Shown here in pieces: positions 10,448-21,240 of a stretch of DNA of 64,000 nucleotides. Source of the stretch: Cladorhizidae sp. MBARI D1340-BT2 (taxonomy: Eukaryota > Porifera > Demospongiae > Poecilosclerida > Cladorhizidae); assembly GCA_028752905.1 (NCBI GenBank), contig JAQNBH010000014.1, forward strand, positions 17,281,250 to 17,345,249. Reading direction: 5' to 3'. The notes beneath the pieces were generated by a model that had not been told where the DNA came from, did no database searches, and saw nothing but the letters and a program-made list of their open reading frames with translations. The translations under genes and the position numbers were made by a program. Every line of letters starts with the position of its first letter. Within the stretch, counting starts at the first letter, position 1.

Positions 10448-10712
10448 AAAGATCTATCTATGTATCTATCTATGTATCTATGTATGTATCTATCTATGTA
10501 TGTATCTATCTATGTATGTATCTATCTATGTATGTATCTATCTATGTATGTATCTATGCATGTATCTATCTATGTATGTACCTATGCATGTATCTATCTA
10601 TGTATGTACCTATGCATGTATCTATCTATGTATCTATCTATGTATATATGTACCTATGCATGTACCTATGTATGTATGAATCTATCTATTATCTATCTAT
10701 CTACAGTATGTA
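10448..10712 (+). repeat. TATC/TATG tetranucleotide microsatellite, left
   Basis: Interspersed TATC and TATG units produce overlapping Tyr/Met/Cys/Ile ORFs with no gene meaning. The right-arm partner (44880-45320) is about 1.7 times longer. Confidence 0.95.
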
Positions 10713-10713
10713 T

Positions 10714-11337
10714 ATGTATAGGATAGCCTATACAAAAGAGTCGGTTATGCGCCTATGTAACCTCCGAGTTTGCGGTTACCCCGAGGCGAAGCCGAGGAAT
10801 GTAACAGCAAATGAGTAGGTTACACACTGGCGCATAACCGACTCTTTTGAATAGGCTATCTTACTTATACTTACATTGCGCATGCGCTAAACTACATAGC
10901 AACTAGAAATGGAAGAATTTTTTACTCAAGGCGCCCCAGCTATTGACAAAGTACTGCTAGATAAATATGCAGCTGAGTTGGAACAACTTCCTTCAACTGA
11001 TAATCAAAAACTCCTTCAACTTCAGGGATTTATGAGCCCAGATATTTTACAGTGTTACGCGCAAACGAGTAGGTTACACTGCAGCACAGAACATCTATAT
11101 AAATTATATCAAGTGAATATTATCATGATGTTAAAGCTTCATGAACAGTGAACATTAATAGCTAAAGCGCAAACGAGTAGGTTACACTGGCGCATAACCT
11201 GCGAGTGGAGTATAGGCTTATACTACATTGCGCACGCGCTAAACTACATCCGGTTAAAAGTGTAGATTACGCGCCTATGTAACCTACAGTTATTAACCAA
11301 TCAGATTAGCCACAGATGACGTGATGTAGTATAAATC
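10714..11337 (+). mobile_element. Fold-back DNA element with internal ORF, left
   Basis: The left end (10721-10860) is a hairpin of GATAGCCTATACAAAAGAGT and its complement. The right end is ACAGATGACGTGATGTAGTA. Copies of CGCAAACGAGTAGGTTACAC occur at 10817-10836 (variant), inside the ORF near 11058, and near 11168. The element shares both ends with the short form at 8812-9066. It sits inside or next to the tetranucleotide tract. It looks like a non-autonomous DNA transposon; superfamily not identified. Confidence 0.65.
10909..11151 (+). CDS. 80-codon ORF inside fold-back element, left
   Basis: Begins MEEFFTQGAPAIDKVLLDKY, has an acidic/Leu-rich first half, and runs to TGA at 11149. The right-arm copy (44676-44434) has the same translation throughout. 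The second half is encoded partly by the element's own repeated terminal motif (AQTSRLH comes from GCAAACGAGTAGGTTACAC). It may be a leftover transposase N-terminus or a captured exon. I do not recognise the family. Confidence 0.35.
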   Translation: MEEFFTQGAPAIDKVLLDKYAAELEQLPSTDNQKLLQLQGFMSPDILQCYAQTSRLHCSTEHLYKLYQVNIIMMLKLHEQ

Positions 11338-11544
11338 TATCTATCTGTCTGTGTATGTATCTATGTATGTATGTATTTATCCATGTATCTGTATCGCATC
11401 TATGTATTTATCAATAATGATTATATTTATCTATGTACCTATCTAGTGGGCAGAACTTCCAAAGTTGTAACCTCAAAAATTTGTTGGAATAATATGGTTT
11501 GAGGTAGGTCTGTTGGTATTTTTTACTTTTTTATTTTTAAAACT

Positions 11545-11890
11545 TGTGTACAACTTTAGAGCTTCGTAGATTCTGCAAACTTCATGGTATAGACTTGATA
11601 TATAGCTCAAAAGATAGATCTCTCTGTGTGCTCTCTTTGGATACTAAAATAAGTTTCATAGGTACATGTATGATACTAGACCCTAAAGTGGAGGGACCTC
11701 AAAAACCTGAATCCCTGTAACCTCCACCAAAATAACTCCTGATTGCTATATATATAAGTGCACAAAAATTGAAAATGGTACGAGTGGCTAGAGGAAGCTC
11801 TAGCGCATGCAACGGTCTTTTTGATTAGGCTTTAAAAATTTATTACCTGGTCAGGCACGCGGGTGCGAAATTGAAGTCAACTAAAATGAA
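11545..11890 (+). repeat. Dispersed repeat (family also at 14735-15125, 18462-19118)
   Basis: Contains CTTCATGGTATAGACTTGAT, CTCAAAAGATAGATCTCTCT and the end motif TTTATTACCTGGTCAGGCAC, shared with the other copies. Its short ORF track (TTLEL...FCKLH...IYSSKDRS) recurs in each copy but is repeat sequence. Right-arm copy about 43735-44050. Confidence 0.7.
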
Positions 11891-13270
11891 CTAATTTTGA
11901 ATTAAATAAAGAGACCATAAGATTGGCTTTTTTTGCAGTTCCTTTTCCCCACCTCCTTGGAAGTGGGCGTTGCAAACTCTAATTGAGGGTTTTGAAAACT
12001 CTATTTGAGGACTTTTTCAGTTTCACCGGACCTTATGTTCGGGTTTTGTGTCCACTGGTTTGACACCCACCCACATTGGTATATACTGCTATTTACTTGT
12101 TAGCATTATTAAATTCCATGTCAAGAAGAATGCAAACAAAAGCTCTGGAAAGACGAAAGTATGGAGTCAGTAAGGATCTTCTGGGTTAGAATCGTGGGAG
12201 AAGAAGAGATATCTAGAAGCTGAAGACTCAAATGATGCTGAAAGTTTGGAACTATAGTAGTATTAACGGCTTTACCGTTTATGCTTCACCCTTTACCTTC
12301 AGATGGCATCTGTAGCTGGTCCTTCCCTAGCGCTGACTATCACAGGCCTGCCTGCTCCTGTGTCAACACTGCTCAGTCACTGTTTTTCTGGTGAGTCTTG
12401 TGTTGCTGATGAAAGAGTGCAAGAATGATAGTCATGATCAAGAGCAAAATGAGGGGTTTACAACCACCCTGGATCTATATTTTGTCCATAGTATATAATT
12501 TTTATATCATTTGAATGCTCTCTCTTAGCTCTTCAAAATGAATGATCACTTTTTCAATCCAGCCAATTTTCCATGAGATACGGTTCATTCTGTGGGCTCA
12601 CTTTTCCTGCTGAATGAAAAAAGGGGATTGGGGGGAGTTTTATCAGAAACTGACTGACAGCAACATAAATGGCAAGTCTTGATGAAGCTGAAAATTTGTA
12701 AAAAAACCAACACCTCTGTACTATTGCCAGTGTGTCAGGCTGTCAGCCAGATGTTGATGGCAACACTGCTTTGCCTATAAGCTATAAATAGCATTGGAAA
12801 GCACAGAGAATAAGCTACCTTTTGAGATCAAAACCATTCAAAATGCATTAAATTGGTGACCACAAATATGGTCTATGCCCCCTTAATTCAATTTTAATTC
12901 AACTTTGAATTAATGGACTTCAAAAACCAGTTTAAATAAATAAAATAACTGTGACAAACTAACTAAATCAGTTGAATTAAATATACTAAAATGACAGTAT
13001 ACTAATTCAACTTTGAATTAATTGAACCCCACTGCCATTACCTCTCTCTGAGATAAGTAGTAATATTTTAGCTAGCACCTGCACCCACAACTATATACTG
13101 CATGCATTTGTGAGCACTCGTCACTGGTCCCTCATCATACATATTGAACTAATACCGTGTAGAATTAGTGTATTTTATAGGCAAGTTTTAGTTGTTAAAC
13201 TGAGCACAAGGTGGTGTGGTATAATTAGAAGTCTGTGAAATGCCAATTGTAAGCCAGGTATCTATATACC
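11891..13270. other. Spacer without recognised gene
   Basis: Conserved in the right arm (about 42260-43730). It includes AT-rich near-palindromic words (TTCAACTTTGAATTAAT) near 12897-13025. No exon with clear splice sites and coding bias was found. Confidence 0.45.
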
Positions 13271-13279
13271 CACTTTTTG

Positions 13280-13570
13280 TTAAGCACCTACTTCACTGTT
13301 GGCTCTACCCTCTATTTGTTAATCGCCTACTTCACTGTTGGCTCTAGCCTCTATTTGTTAAGCACCTACTTCACTATTGGTTCTAGCCTCTATTTGTTAA
13401 GCACCTACTTCACAACCTATTTGTTAAGCACATTCTTCATTGTTGGTTCCAGCCACTATTTGTTAAGCACCTACTTCACTGTTGGTTCTAGCCTCTATTT
13501 GTTAAGCACCTACTTCACAGTCTATTTGTTAAGCACCTACTTTACTGTTGATTCTAGCTTCTATTTGTTG
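13280..13570 (+). repeat. 39-bp minisatellite, left
   Basis: About seven copies of a 39-bp unit containing CTATTTGTTAAGCACCTACT, with shorter variants lacking the GTTGG part. Because 39 is a multiple of 3, a repetitive STYFTVGSSLYLL frame stays open; I read this as an artefact. Right-arm copy about 41970-42260. Confidence 0.9.
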
Positions 13571-13735
13571 ATCGTTATCATGTCTCCTCCTGCTCAAAAG
13601 TCAGTGTTTCTTCCATTTTTGGTGACTAGTAGATAGGATGTCCACATCTGACACTCTCCAGGCTCTGCTCAGCTACACTTCAACCATTCTCCATTCCTTC
13701 TAGCTAGCATGCTGCATTCACAGGACGATCCTTAA

Positions 13736-14622
13736 CCCTTTCACCGCTGACTTTCCTGGACATTTTTCCTAAAGTATACCAGCTACCAAAAAAAATCATT
13801 ATAAAATCAGCAATCCATTCATATCAGTTCTAATTTTGTCATGTGATAGCACCATTGTTTATAAACAATGTGATCACATTAGTTAACCACATTATGAAAC
13901 ACAAAATATGAATATCATTATGCTAAATTTCTCTATCAATATCTAACATTTAATCAACAAAAAATGTTTATAATATATTTACTCATTTAGTTAGCATTTA
14001 GTAAACATTAGTCATAATAATTTAGGCATATAGCAATATATAGCGGTGGGTTTTTGACAAAATTTGATCATATGATTCTATAGCCCAGTAATACAATGGT
14101 TTATTATGTTATTGAAATTCAACTATTTGAGAAAGAACATGCAAATACAAATATGTAGATACTTTAGCTAACCTGAGAAGGCTTCCTGATCAATTTCATT
14201 ATAACTAGAGAGCTGGTGATAGCAAAAGGTAGAATCCTGAGGGTCTAAAGTAGGGTCAACTACAGTGGCTAAAGAATGCACTGCTGCACGATCAGAACTT
14301 GCATTTCCAAGGTAGCCACATATTTCTTCGCCTTCTTCTTCCTCTGACTCATCCTCAGTGAGAGCAAAATCCTCGCTAGAAACCAGGGAAAGTACTTCTT
14401 TAAGCGTTAAACATCCACTCATTTTTAGGTCGTCAAAACCGCGAACCGTCGGTAGTTGCACATATTTTTCGTTAACTAATCGGGCGTTTCCGGATGTGAT
14501 TTTTGGACGTCATATAGAGTAATAGTTGCTGGTATGCAAATTATGACTATAGGCCAAGCGATTGATTTATTAGCGATTTTTAAAGTCCATTACGCCATAT
14601 GGCGCTTACAGCGGTGAGAGGG
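13736..14622 (-). mobile_element. piggyBac-type short element with TTAA duplication, left
   Basis: Flanked by TTAA at 13732-13735 and 14623-14626. The 14-bp terminal inverted repeats are CCCTTTCACCGCTG and CCCTCTCACCGCTG, one mismatch. TTAA targets and CCC-starting ends define piggyBac. It is 887 bp long and carries only an N-terminal exon, so it is an internally deleted, non-autonomous derivative. The right-arm copy (40913-41805) is flanked by the same TTAA, so insertion predates the arm duplication or allele split. Confidence 0.88.
14168..14422 (-). CDS. piggyBac transposase N-terminal exon remnant, left
   Basis: From MSGCLTLKEVLSLVSSEDF the frame runs through an acidic ALTEDESEEEEGEE patch to a stop at TCAGGTTAG, where CAG|GTTAGC could be a donor. 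An acidic, Ser-rich N-terminus is usual for PGBD-like transposases. The DDD catalytic core and the C-terminal cysteine region are absent from the element. Confidence 0.6.
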   Translation of the reverse strand: MSGCLTLKEVLSLVSSEDFALTEDESEEEEGEEICGYLGNASSDRAAVHSLATVVDPTLDPQDSTFCYHQLSSYNEIDQEAFSG

Positions 14623-14734
14623 TTAACCATGCATGTCTGCACACAGGAACTGCTTGTTAAGCTCCTGCTCACCATTGGGTACACATTTTCTTGTTGGCTG
14701 ATGCCTACACGCCCAGCTCAGTAACCAGCATGTG

Positions 14735-15130
14735 GTGCACAAAATTTTAAAATTTAAGTACGTGGTCAAGCGTGCGGGTGGAAAATTGAAGGCGTTGATT
14801 TTCAACATAATCAATTTTCCACCCGCGTGCTTGACCACCTACTTACATTTTCACGCCTAATGAAAAAGGTCATTGAATAGCCTAGGGCTCTCTAGCCACT
14901 GGTACCAATGTCAAATCTTAGCAATCTGGAGTTATTTTGGATGAGGTTTTTGGGCTGCAGGTTTTTGAGGTCCCTCCACTTTAGGGTCTAGTAACTTGCC
15001 TATAGTTATACCTATGAAACATATTTTAGTATCAAAAGAGAGCATACAGAGAGACCTATCTTTTGAGCTATATATCAAGTCCATATGAAGTTTGCAGAAT
15101 CTACGGAGCTCTAAAGTTGTAACCACAAGT
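14735..15130. repeat. Fold-back copy of dispersed repeat; end of left arm
   Basis: A hairpin formed by AAGTACGTGGTCAAGCGTGC and its near complement GCGTGCTTGACCACCTACTT surrounds AATTGAAGGCGTTGATTTTC. The dispersed-repeat body follows to about 15130. Only the first part, to 14797, exists at the inner end of the right arm (40748), so the arm boundary falls inside this hairpin. Confidence 0.7.
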
Positions 15131-15540
15131 AAAAATTAAAAAATGCCATCATCCCCCCTCAAACTGCACGAGGATTTGCACACGTGGAAATGAATGGTAA
15201 GAGCATGCGTGGCAGGTATAGTACTTAAATTTACTTAGATTTATGCTCAATTAGAATGCAATGGTTCTATATGCAATGGGCTTTATTTTATACTTTTAGC
15301 AACTCTCTAGGGTAAGCAGTCACCCAGATATTATCCGTGAAACTTACCTGAAGCTGAACTTACTTCTTTCTTCAATTTTTCAGTTGAATGTAAGTATAGG
15401 CCTGGATAAAATTCACCATAACTTGAGACTTGTGCTTCCAAATGTTTTCAAATTTGAAAGACAAGTTGTACAGATGTTTAGAAATGATATAAGCACACAA
15501 AAAAGGTCAAATATTCACAAAAAATGGGCCATACACTGGC
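15131..15540. other. Left-only spacer, no gene seen
   Basis: Complex AT-rich sequence not found at the right-arm boundary. It leads straight into the satellite at about 15545. Confidence 0.5.
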
Positions 15541-15544
15541 CTTT

Positions 15545-18284
15545 AGAGTGAAGGTTCTTCCATGTGCTGCTCCTTGATGTTGGGTGGTTAAGAGTGAAGG
15601 ATCTTACATGTGCGACTCCTTGATGCTGGGCAGTTAAGGTTCTTCCATGTGCTGTTCCTTGATGCTGGATAATTATTGTGCTGCTCCTTGGTGCTGGGTG
15701 GTTAAGTGTGAAGGTTCTTCCATGTGCTGCTCATTGGTGTTGGGTGGTTAAGATTGATGGTTCTTCCATGTGCTATTCCTTGATGCTGGGCAGTTAAGAG
15801 TGAAGATTCTGCATGTGCTGATCCTTTAATCTGGGTGGTTACGTGCGAAGGTCCTTCCATGTTCTGCTCCTTGATGCTGGGAGGTTAAGAGTGAAGGTTC
15901 TTCTATCTGCTCCTTCTTGATGCTGGGCGGTTAAGAGTGAAGGTTCTTCCATGTGCTGCTCATTGATGCTGAGTGATTAAAAGTCAAGGTTCTTCCATGT
16001 ACTGCTTCTTGATGCTGGGAAGTTAAAAGTGAAGGTTATTCCATGTGCTCCTCCTTGATGCTGGGTGGTTAAGAGTGAAGGTTCTTCCATGATCTGCTCC
16101 TTGATGCTGGGTGGTTAAGTGTGAAGGTTCTTCCATGTACTACTCCTTGATGCTGGTTGGTTAATTGTGAAAGTTCTTCCGTGTGCTACTTGTTGATGCT
16201 GGGTGGTTAAGAGTAAAGGTTCTTCCATTTGCGGCTCCTTTATGCTGGGTGGTTAGTGTGACGGTTCTTCCATGTCTACTCCTTGATGCTTGGCGGTTAC
16301 GAGTGAAGGTTCTTCCATGTGCTAATCCTTGATGCTGGGCGGTGAAGATTTTTCCATGTGCTGGGCGGTTTAAGAGTGAAGGTTCTCCATGTGCTGCTCC
16401 TTGATGTTGGGCGGTTAAGAATAAAGGTCCTTGCTCCATGATGCTGGGTGGTTAAGAGTGAAGGCTCTTCCATGTGCTGCTCATTAATGCTGGGCGGTTA
16501 AGTGTTAAGGTTCTTCCATGTGCTACTCCTTGATGCTGGGCGGTTAAGAGTGAAGGTTCTCCATGTGCTGCTACTTGAATCTGGGCGGTTAAGTGCGAAG
16601 GTTCTTCCGTGTGCTACTTGTTGATTCTGGGCGGTTAAGTGTGAAGGTTGTTGTTCCATGTGCTGCTACTTGATTGTAGGCGGTTAAGAGAAAGATTCTT
16701 TCATTTGCTGCTCCGTAATTTTGGGTTGTTAAGTGTGACGGTTGTTCCATATCTACTCCTTGATGCTCGGCGGTTAAGAGTGAAGGTCTTCCATGTGCTA
16801 CTCCTTGATTCTGGGCAGTTAAAAGTGAAGGTTCTTCCATGTGCTGCTTTTTGATGCTGGACGGTTAAGTGTGAAGGTTCTTCCATGTGCTATTCCTAGA
16901 TGCTGGGCAGTTAAGAGTGAAGGTTCTCCATGTGCTGCTCCTTTAATCTGTACAGTTAAGTGCGAAGGTCCTTCCATGTTCTGCTCCTTGATGCTAGGCG
17001 GTTAAGAATAAAGGTTCTTCCATGTTCTGCTCCATGATGCTGGGTGATTAAGAGTGAAGGTTCTTCCATGATCTGCTCCTTGATACTGGGTGGTTAAGAG
17101 TGAAGGTTCTTCCATGTGCTGATCCTTGATGCTGGGCGATTAAAAGTCAAGGTTCTTCCATGTGCTACTCCTTGATGCTGGGAAGTTAAAAGTGAAGGAT
17201 CTTCCATGTGCTGCTGCTTGCTGCTGTGCGGTTAAGAGTTAAGGTTCGTTGATGTGCTACTGCTTGATGCTGCGTGGTTAAGAGTGAAGGTGCTTTCATG
17301 TGATGCTCATTGGTGCTGGGCGGTTAAGGGTGAAAGGACTTCCATGTGCAGCTCCTTTAATCTGGGCAGTTAAGTGCGATGGGTCTTCCATGTGCTGCTC
17401 CTTGATGCTGGTGGTTAAGAATGAAGGTTCTTCCTTGTGCTCCTCCTTGATGCTGGGCAGTTAAGAGTGAAGGTTCTTCCATGTGCTGCTCTTTAATGCT
17501 GTGTGGTTAAGAGTGAAGGTTCCTCCATGTGCTCCTCCTTGATGCTGGGTGGTTAAGAGTGAAGGTTCTTCCATGTGCTGCTCCTTGATGCTGGGTGGTT
17601 AAGTGTTAAGTTTCTTCCATGTCCTACTCTTTGATGCTGGGCGGTTAAGAGTGAAGATTCTTCCATGTACTGCTCCTTAATGCTGGGTGGTTAAGAATGA
17701 AGGTTCTTCCATGTGCTGCTCCTTGATGCTGGGCAGTTAAAAGTAAAGGTTCTTCCATGTGCTGCTCCTTGATGCTGGGCAGTTAAAAGTGAAGGTTCTT
17801 CCATGTGCTGCTCCTATGCTGGGCGGTTAAGAGTGAAGGTTATTCAGGAGCAGCACATGGAAGAACCTTCACTCTTAACCGCCCCGCATCAAGGAGGAGC
17901 ACATGGAAGAACCTTCTCTCTTAACCGCCCAGCATCAAGGAGCAGCACATGGAAGAACTTTTACTTTTAACTTTCTTTACTCTTAACTACCCAGCATCAA
18001 GGAATAGCACATGGAAGAACCTTCACAATTAACCGACCAGCATAGGAGCAGCACATGGAAGAACCTTCACCATTACCCACCTAGCATCAAAGGGTAGCAC
18101 ATAGAAGAACCTTTATTCTTTATGCTGGGAGGTTAAGAGTGAAGGTTATTCCATCTGCTTATTCCATCTTCTGCTCCTTGATGCTGGGCAGTTAAGAATA
18201 AACGGTTCTTCCATGTACTACTCCTTGATACTGGGCGGTTAAGAGTGAAGGTTCTCCCATGTGCTACTCCGTGATGCTGGGCGG
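15545..18284 (+). repeat. 46-bp satellite, outer left block
   Basis: Tandem divergent copies of a 46-bp monomer containing GAAGGTTCTTCCATGTGCTG and GATGCTGGGCGGTTAAGAGT. Monomers vary more here than in the central higher-order repeats. Strand switches at 17838, where GAAGGTTATTCAGGAGCAGC forms the turning point, and returns near 18117. ORFs in either direction (such as LTAQHQGAAHGRTFT) are satellite translations. Confidence 0.95.
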
Positions 18285-18288
18285 TTAA

Positions 18289-19729
18289 GGGGGGGCTAGG
18301 GGTTGGATTTAAAAAAAAATTAATATTTTTATTACAATTTTTTTATTCTGGACTTACAGTGGCTTTTGCACACACCATCCCCCCAGGAAGGCGATCAAGA
18401 AGCCTACCTGAATTCAGTGGGGACAATGGCATTTCCCCCCTTTTTTTCTTTTTCCCCTTATGGTTACCACTTTAGAGCTCCATAGATTCTGTAAACTTCA
18501 TGGTATGGACTTGATATATAGCTCAAAAGATAGGTCTCTCTGTGTGCTCTCTTTTGACACTAAAATATGTTTCATAGGTATAACTATAGGCAAGTTACTA
18601 GACTCTAAAGCAGAGAGACCTCAAAAGCTAGAATGCCTCAACCTCTGCCAAGATAACTCCAGATTGCTAAGTGCCAAAAAAAATAAAAATGGTACGAGTG
18701 GATAGAGGAAGCCCGCCTCTATGCAATCACCTTTTTGATTAGGCGTTAAAAATTTATTACCTGGTCAAGCGGCGGGTAGAAAATTGAAGGCGTTGTAAAA
18801 GCAACACCTTCAATTTTCCACCCACACGCGTAATAAATTTTTAACGCCTAATCAAAAAGGTGTTTGCGGCTTCCTCTAGCCACTCCACCAATTTCAATTT
18901 TTTTGCACTTAGCAATCTGGAGTTATTCTGGATGGGGACTTTGGGATGCAGGTTTTTGAGGTCCCTCCTCTTTAGGCTCTAGTAACTTGCCTATAGTTAT
19001 CCTATGAAACATATTTAGTATCAAAAGAGAGCACACAGAGAGACCTATCTTTTGAGCTATATATCAAGTCCATACAATGAAGTTTGCAGAATCTACAGAG
19101 CTCTAAAGTTGTAAACACAAGTTAAAAGGGGGGGGGGGGGGGGGGGGAGAATGCAGCTGTCTCCCCTGTCAGTGCAAACCCAAACTTCAATGTTTACATT
19201 GCCATAACTTTTTTTGGTAAAAAATGTTGACTCCTTGCCTCCCGCCCACAATAACTCATTCGAATAATTTTTTTATGTCTAACATTATGTAGCTCTGTCT
19301 TTACTCTACAAATTGAATGGTTTCAAAAAACATTCATTGCCTCTTTTGTGAAGTTATTGATGATCTAATGATGATCTAAGGTAAAATTTTACATTTGTAC
19401 TCGCCATAACTAGTGGATTAAAAAAAAAAAGATTCTAAACCATTCAATTTGTAGCACTATGCATGCTCTAGCCACTGAAGCAATTACAAGCCAATACAAA
19501 ATACTAGTAAGGGTGGGGAGTGGGCGGCATCTTCTTCAATGGTGCTTGCTTCTTTGAGTTACTTTGAAGGAGGACAAAAAGAAAGTATATGATATGCATA
19601 TCATTTGAAAGCATGACAAGTGGGCTATCTTTTGATAGCAAAATTATGTTCATAGGAGTAGAAACAAAAAAGTTATGATCAGTTGTATTTGAGGTTAACT
19701 TTTTTTTTTAAGTTACCCCTAGCACCCCC
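18289..19729. mobile_element. TTAA-inserted element with G-rich ends, inside satellite
   Basis: The satellite word GCGGTTAAGAGTG is split into GCGGTTAA and TTAAGAGTG, so TTAA is the target duplication (18285-18288 and 19730-19733). The ends are GGGGGGGCTAGGGGTTGG and, inverted, GGGGGTGCTAGGGGTAAC. G-starting ends with TTAA fit Kolobok better than piggyBac. The element is 1,441 bp with no transposase, and is non-autonomous. Uninterrupted versions of the same satellite site are at 40439-40442 and, inverted, at 20757-20760. Confidence 0.8.
18462..19118. repeat. Long hairpin of dispersed repeat nested in the TTAA element
   Basis: Two copies of the repeat family face each other around a centre near 18799 (GAAGGCGTTG...CAACACCTTC), with arms of about 320-330 bp. 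The 81-codon ORF at 18460-18705 is part of one arm and is not considered a gene. Confidence 0.75.
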
Positions 19730-21240
19730 TTAAGAGTGAAGGTTCTTCCATGTACTGCTCTTTGATTCTGGGTAGTTAAGAGTAAAGAAAGTTAAAAGTG
19801 AAGGTTCTTCCCATGTGCTGCTGGGCAGTTAAACGAGAAGGTTCTTCAATATGCTGCTCTTTTATGTTGGGCGGTTAAGAGTTAAGGTTATTACATCTGC
19901 TGCTCCTTGATGCTGGGCAGGTAAGAATAAAGCTTCTTCCATGTGCTGTTCCTTGATTCTGGGTGGTTAAGAGTGAAGGTTTTTCCATGTTCTACTCCTT
20001 GATACTGGGTAGTTAAGAGTGAAGGTTCTTCCATGTGCTGCTCCTATGCTGGGCGGTTAAGAGTGAAGGTTATTCAGGAGCAGCACATGGAAGAACCTTC
20101 ACTCTTAACCGCCCCGCATCAAGGAGGAGCACATGGAAGAACCTTCACTCTTAACCGCCCAGCATCAAGGAGCAGCACATGGTAGAACTTTCACTTTTAA
20201 CTTTCTTTACTCTTAACTTTCTTTACTCTTAACTACCCAGCATCAAGGAATAGCACATGGAAAAACCTTCACTTTTAATTGCACAGCATCAAAGAGCAGA
20301 CATTGCAGAATCTTCACTCTTAACCGCCCAGCATCAAGGAGCAGCACATGGAAGAACCTTCACTCTTAACCGCCCAGCATGAAGGAGCAGCACATGGAAG
20401 AACCTTCACTTTTAACTTTCTTTACTCTTAACTACCCAGCATCAAGGAGTAGAACATGGAAAAACCTTCACTCTTAACCGCCCAGCATCAAGGAGTAGCA
20501 CATGGAAGAACCTTCACTCTTAACCACCCAGAATCAAGGAACAGCACATGGAAGAAGCTTTATTCTTACCTGCCCAGCATCAAGGAGCAGCAGATGGAAT
20601 AACCTTAACTCTTAACCGCCCAGCATAAAAGAGCAGCATATTGAAGAACCTTCTCGTTTAACTGCCCAGCAGCACATGGGAAGAACCTTCACTTTTAACT
20701 TTCTTTACTCTTAACTACCCAGAATCAAAGAGCAGTACATGGAAGAACCTTCACTCTTAACCGCCCAGCATCACGGAGTAGCACATGGGAGAACCTTCAC
20801 TCTTAACCGCCCAGTATCAAGGAGTAGCACATGGAAGAACCTTTATTCTTAACTGCCCAGAATCAAGGAGCAGAAGATGGAATAAGCAGATGGAATAACC
20901 TTCACTCTTAACCTCCCAGCATAAAGAATAAAGGTTCTTCTATGTGCTACCCTTTGATGCTAGGTGGGTAATGGTGAATATTCTTCCATGAGCTGCTCCT
21001 TGATGCTGGGCGGTTAAGAGTGAAGTTTATTCCATGTGCTGCTCCTTGATGCTGGGTCGTTAAGAGTGAAGGTTCTTCCATGTGCAACTCCTTGATGCTG
21101 GTCGGTTAATTGTGAAGGTTCTTCCATGTGCTACTTGTTGATGCTGGGCGGTTAAGTGTGAAGGTTCTTCGTTTTGCTGCTACTTGATGCTAGGCGGTTA
21201 AGAGTAAAGGTTCTTCCCTGTGCTACTCTTTGATGCTGGG

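Larger units (their letters stand above)
1350..14797 (+). repeat. Left arm of large inverted duplication
   Basis: This arm matches the reverse complement of 40748-64000 through genes, mobile elements and spacer alike. Anchor pairs are 2164/61209 (CD225 exon 1), 5194/56046 (exon 2), 6928/48848 (exon 3), 10909/44676 (80-codon ORF) and 13736/41805 (piggyBac-type element). The inner end is at the GGGTGGAAAAT motif near 14797, which corresponds to 40748. At the outer end, about 1350-1400 matches 63957-64000, so the arm should continue to base 1 and its partner should lie beyond the window. The arm is shorter than its partner because the right side holds several insertions. Confidence 0.93.

Noticed and set aside
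18460..18705. 81-codon ORF similar to the ORF at 14932-15126
   Set aside because: Both belong to copies of a dispersed repeat; the frame ends differ and no protein family is recognised.
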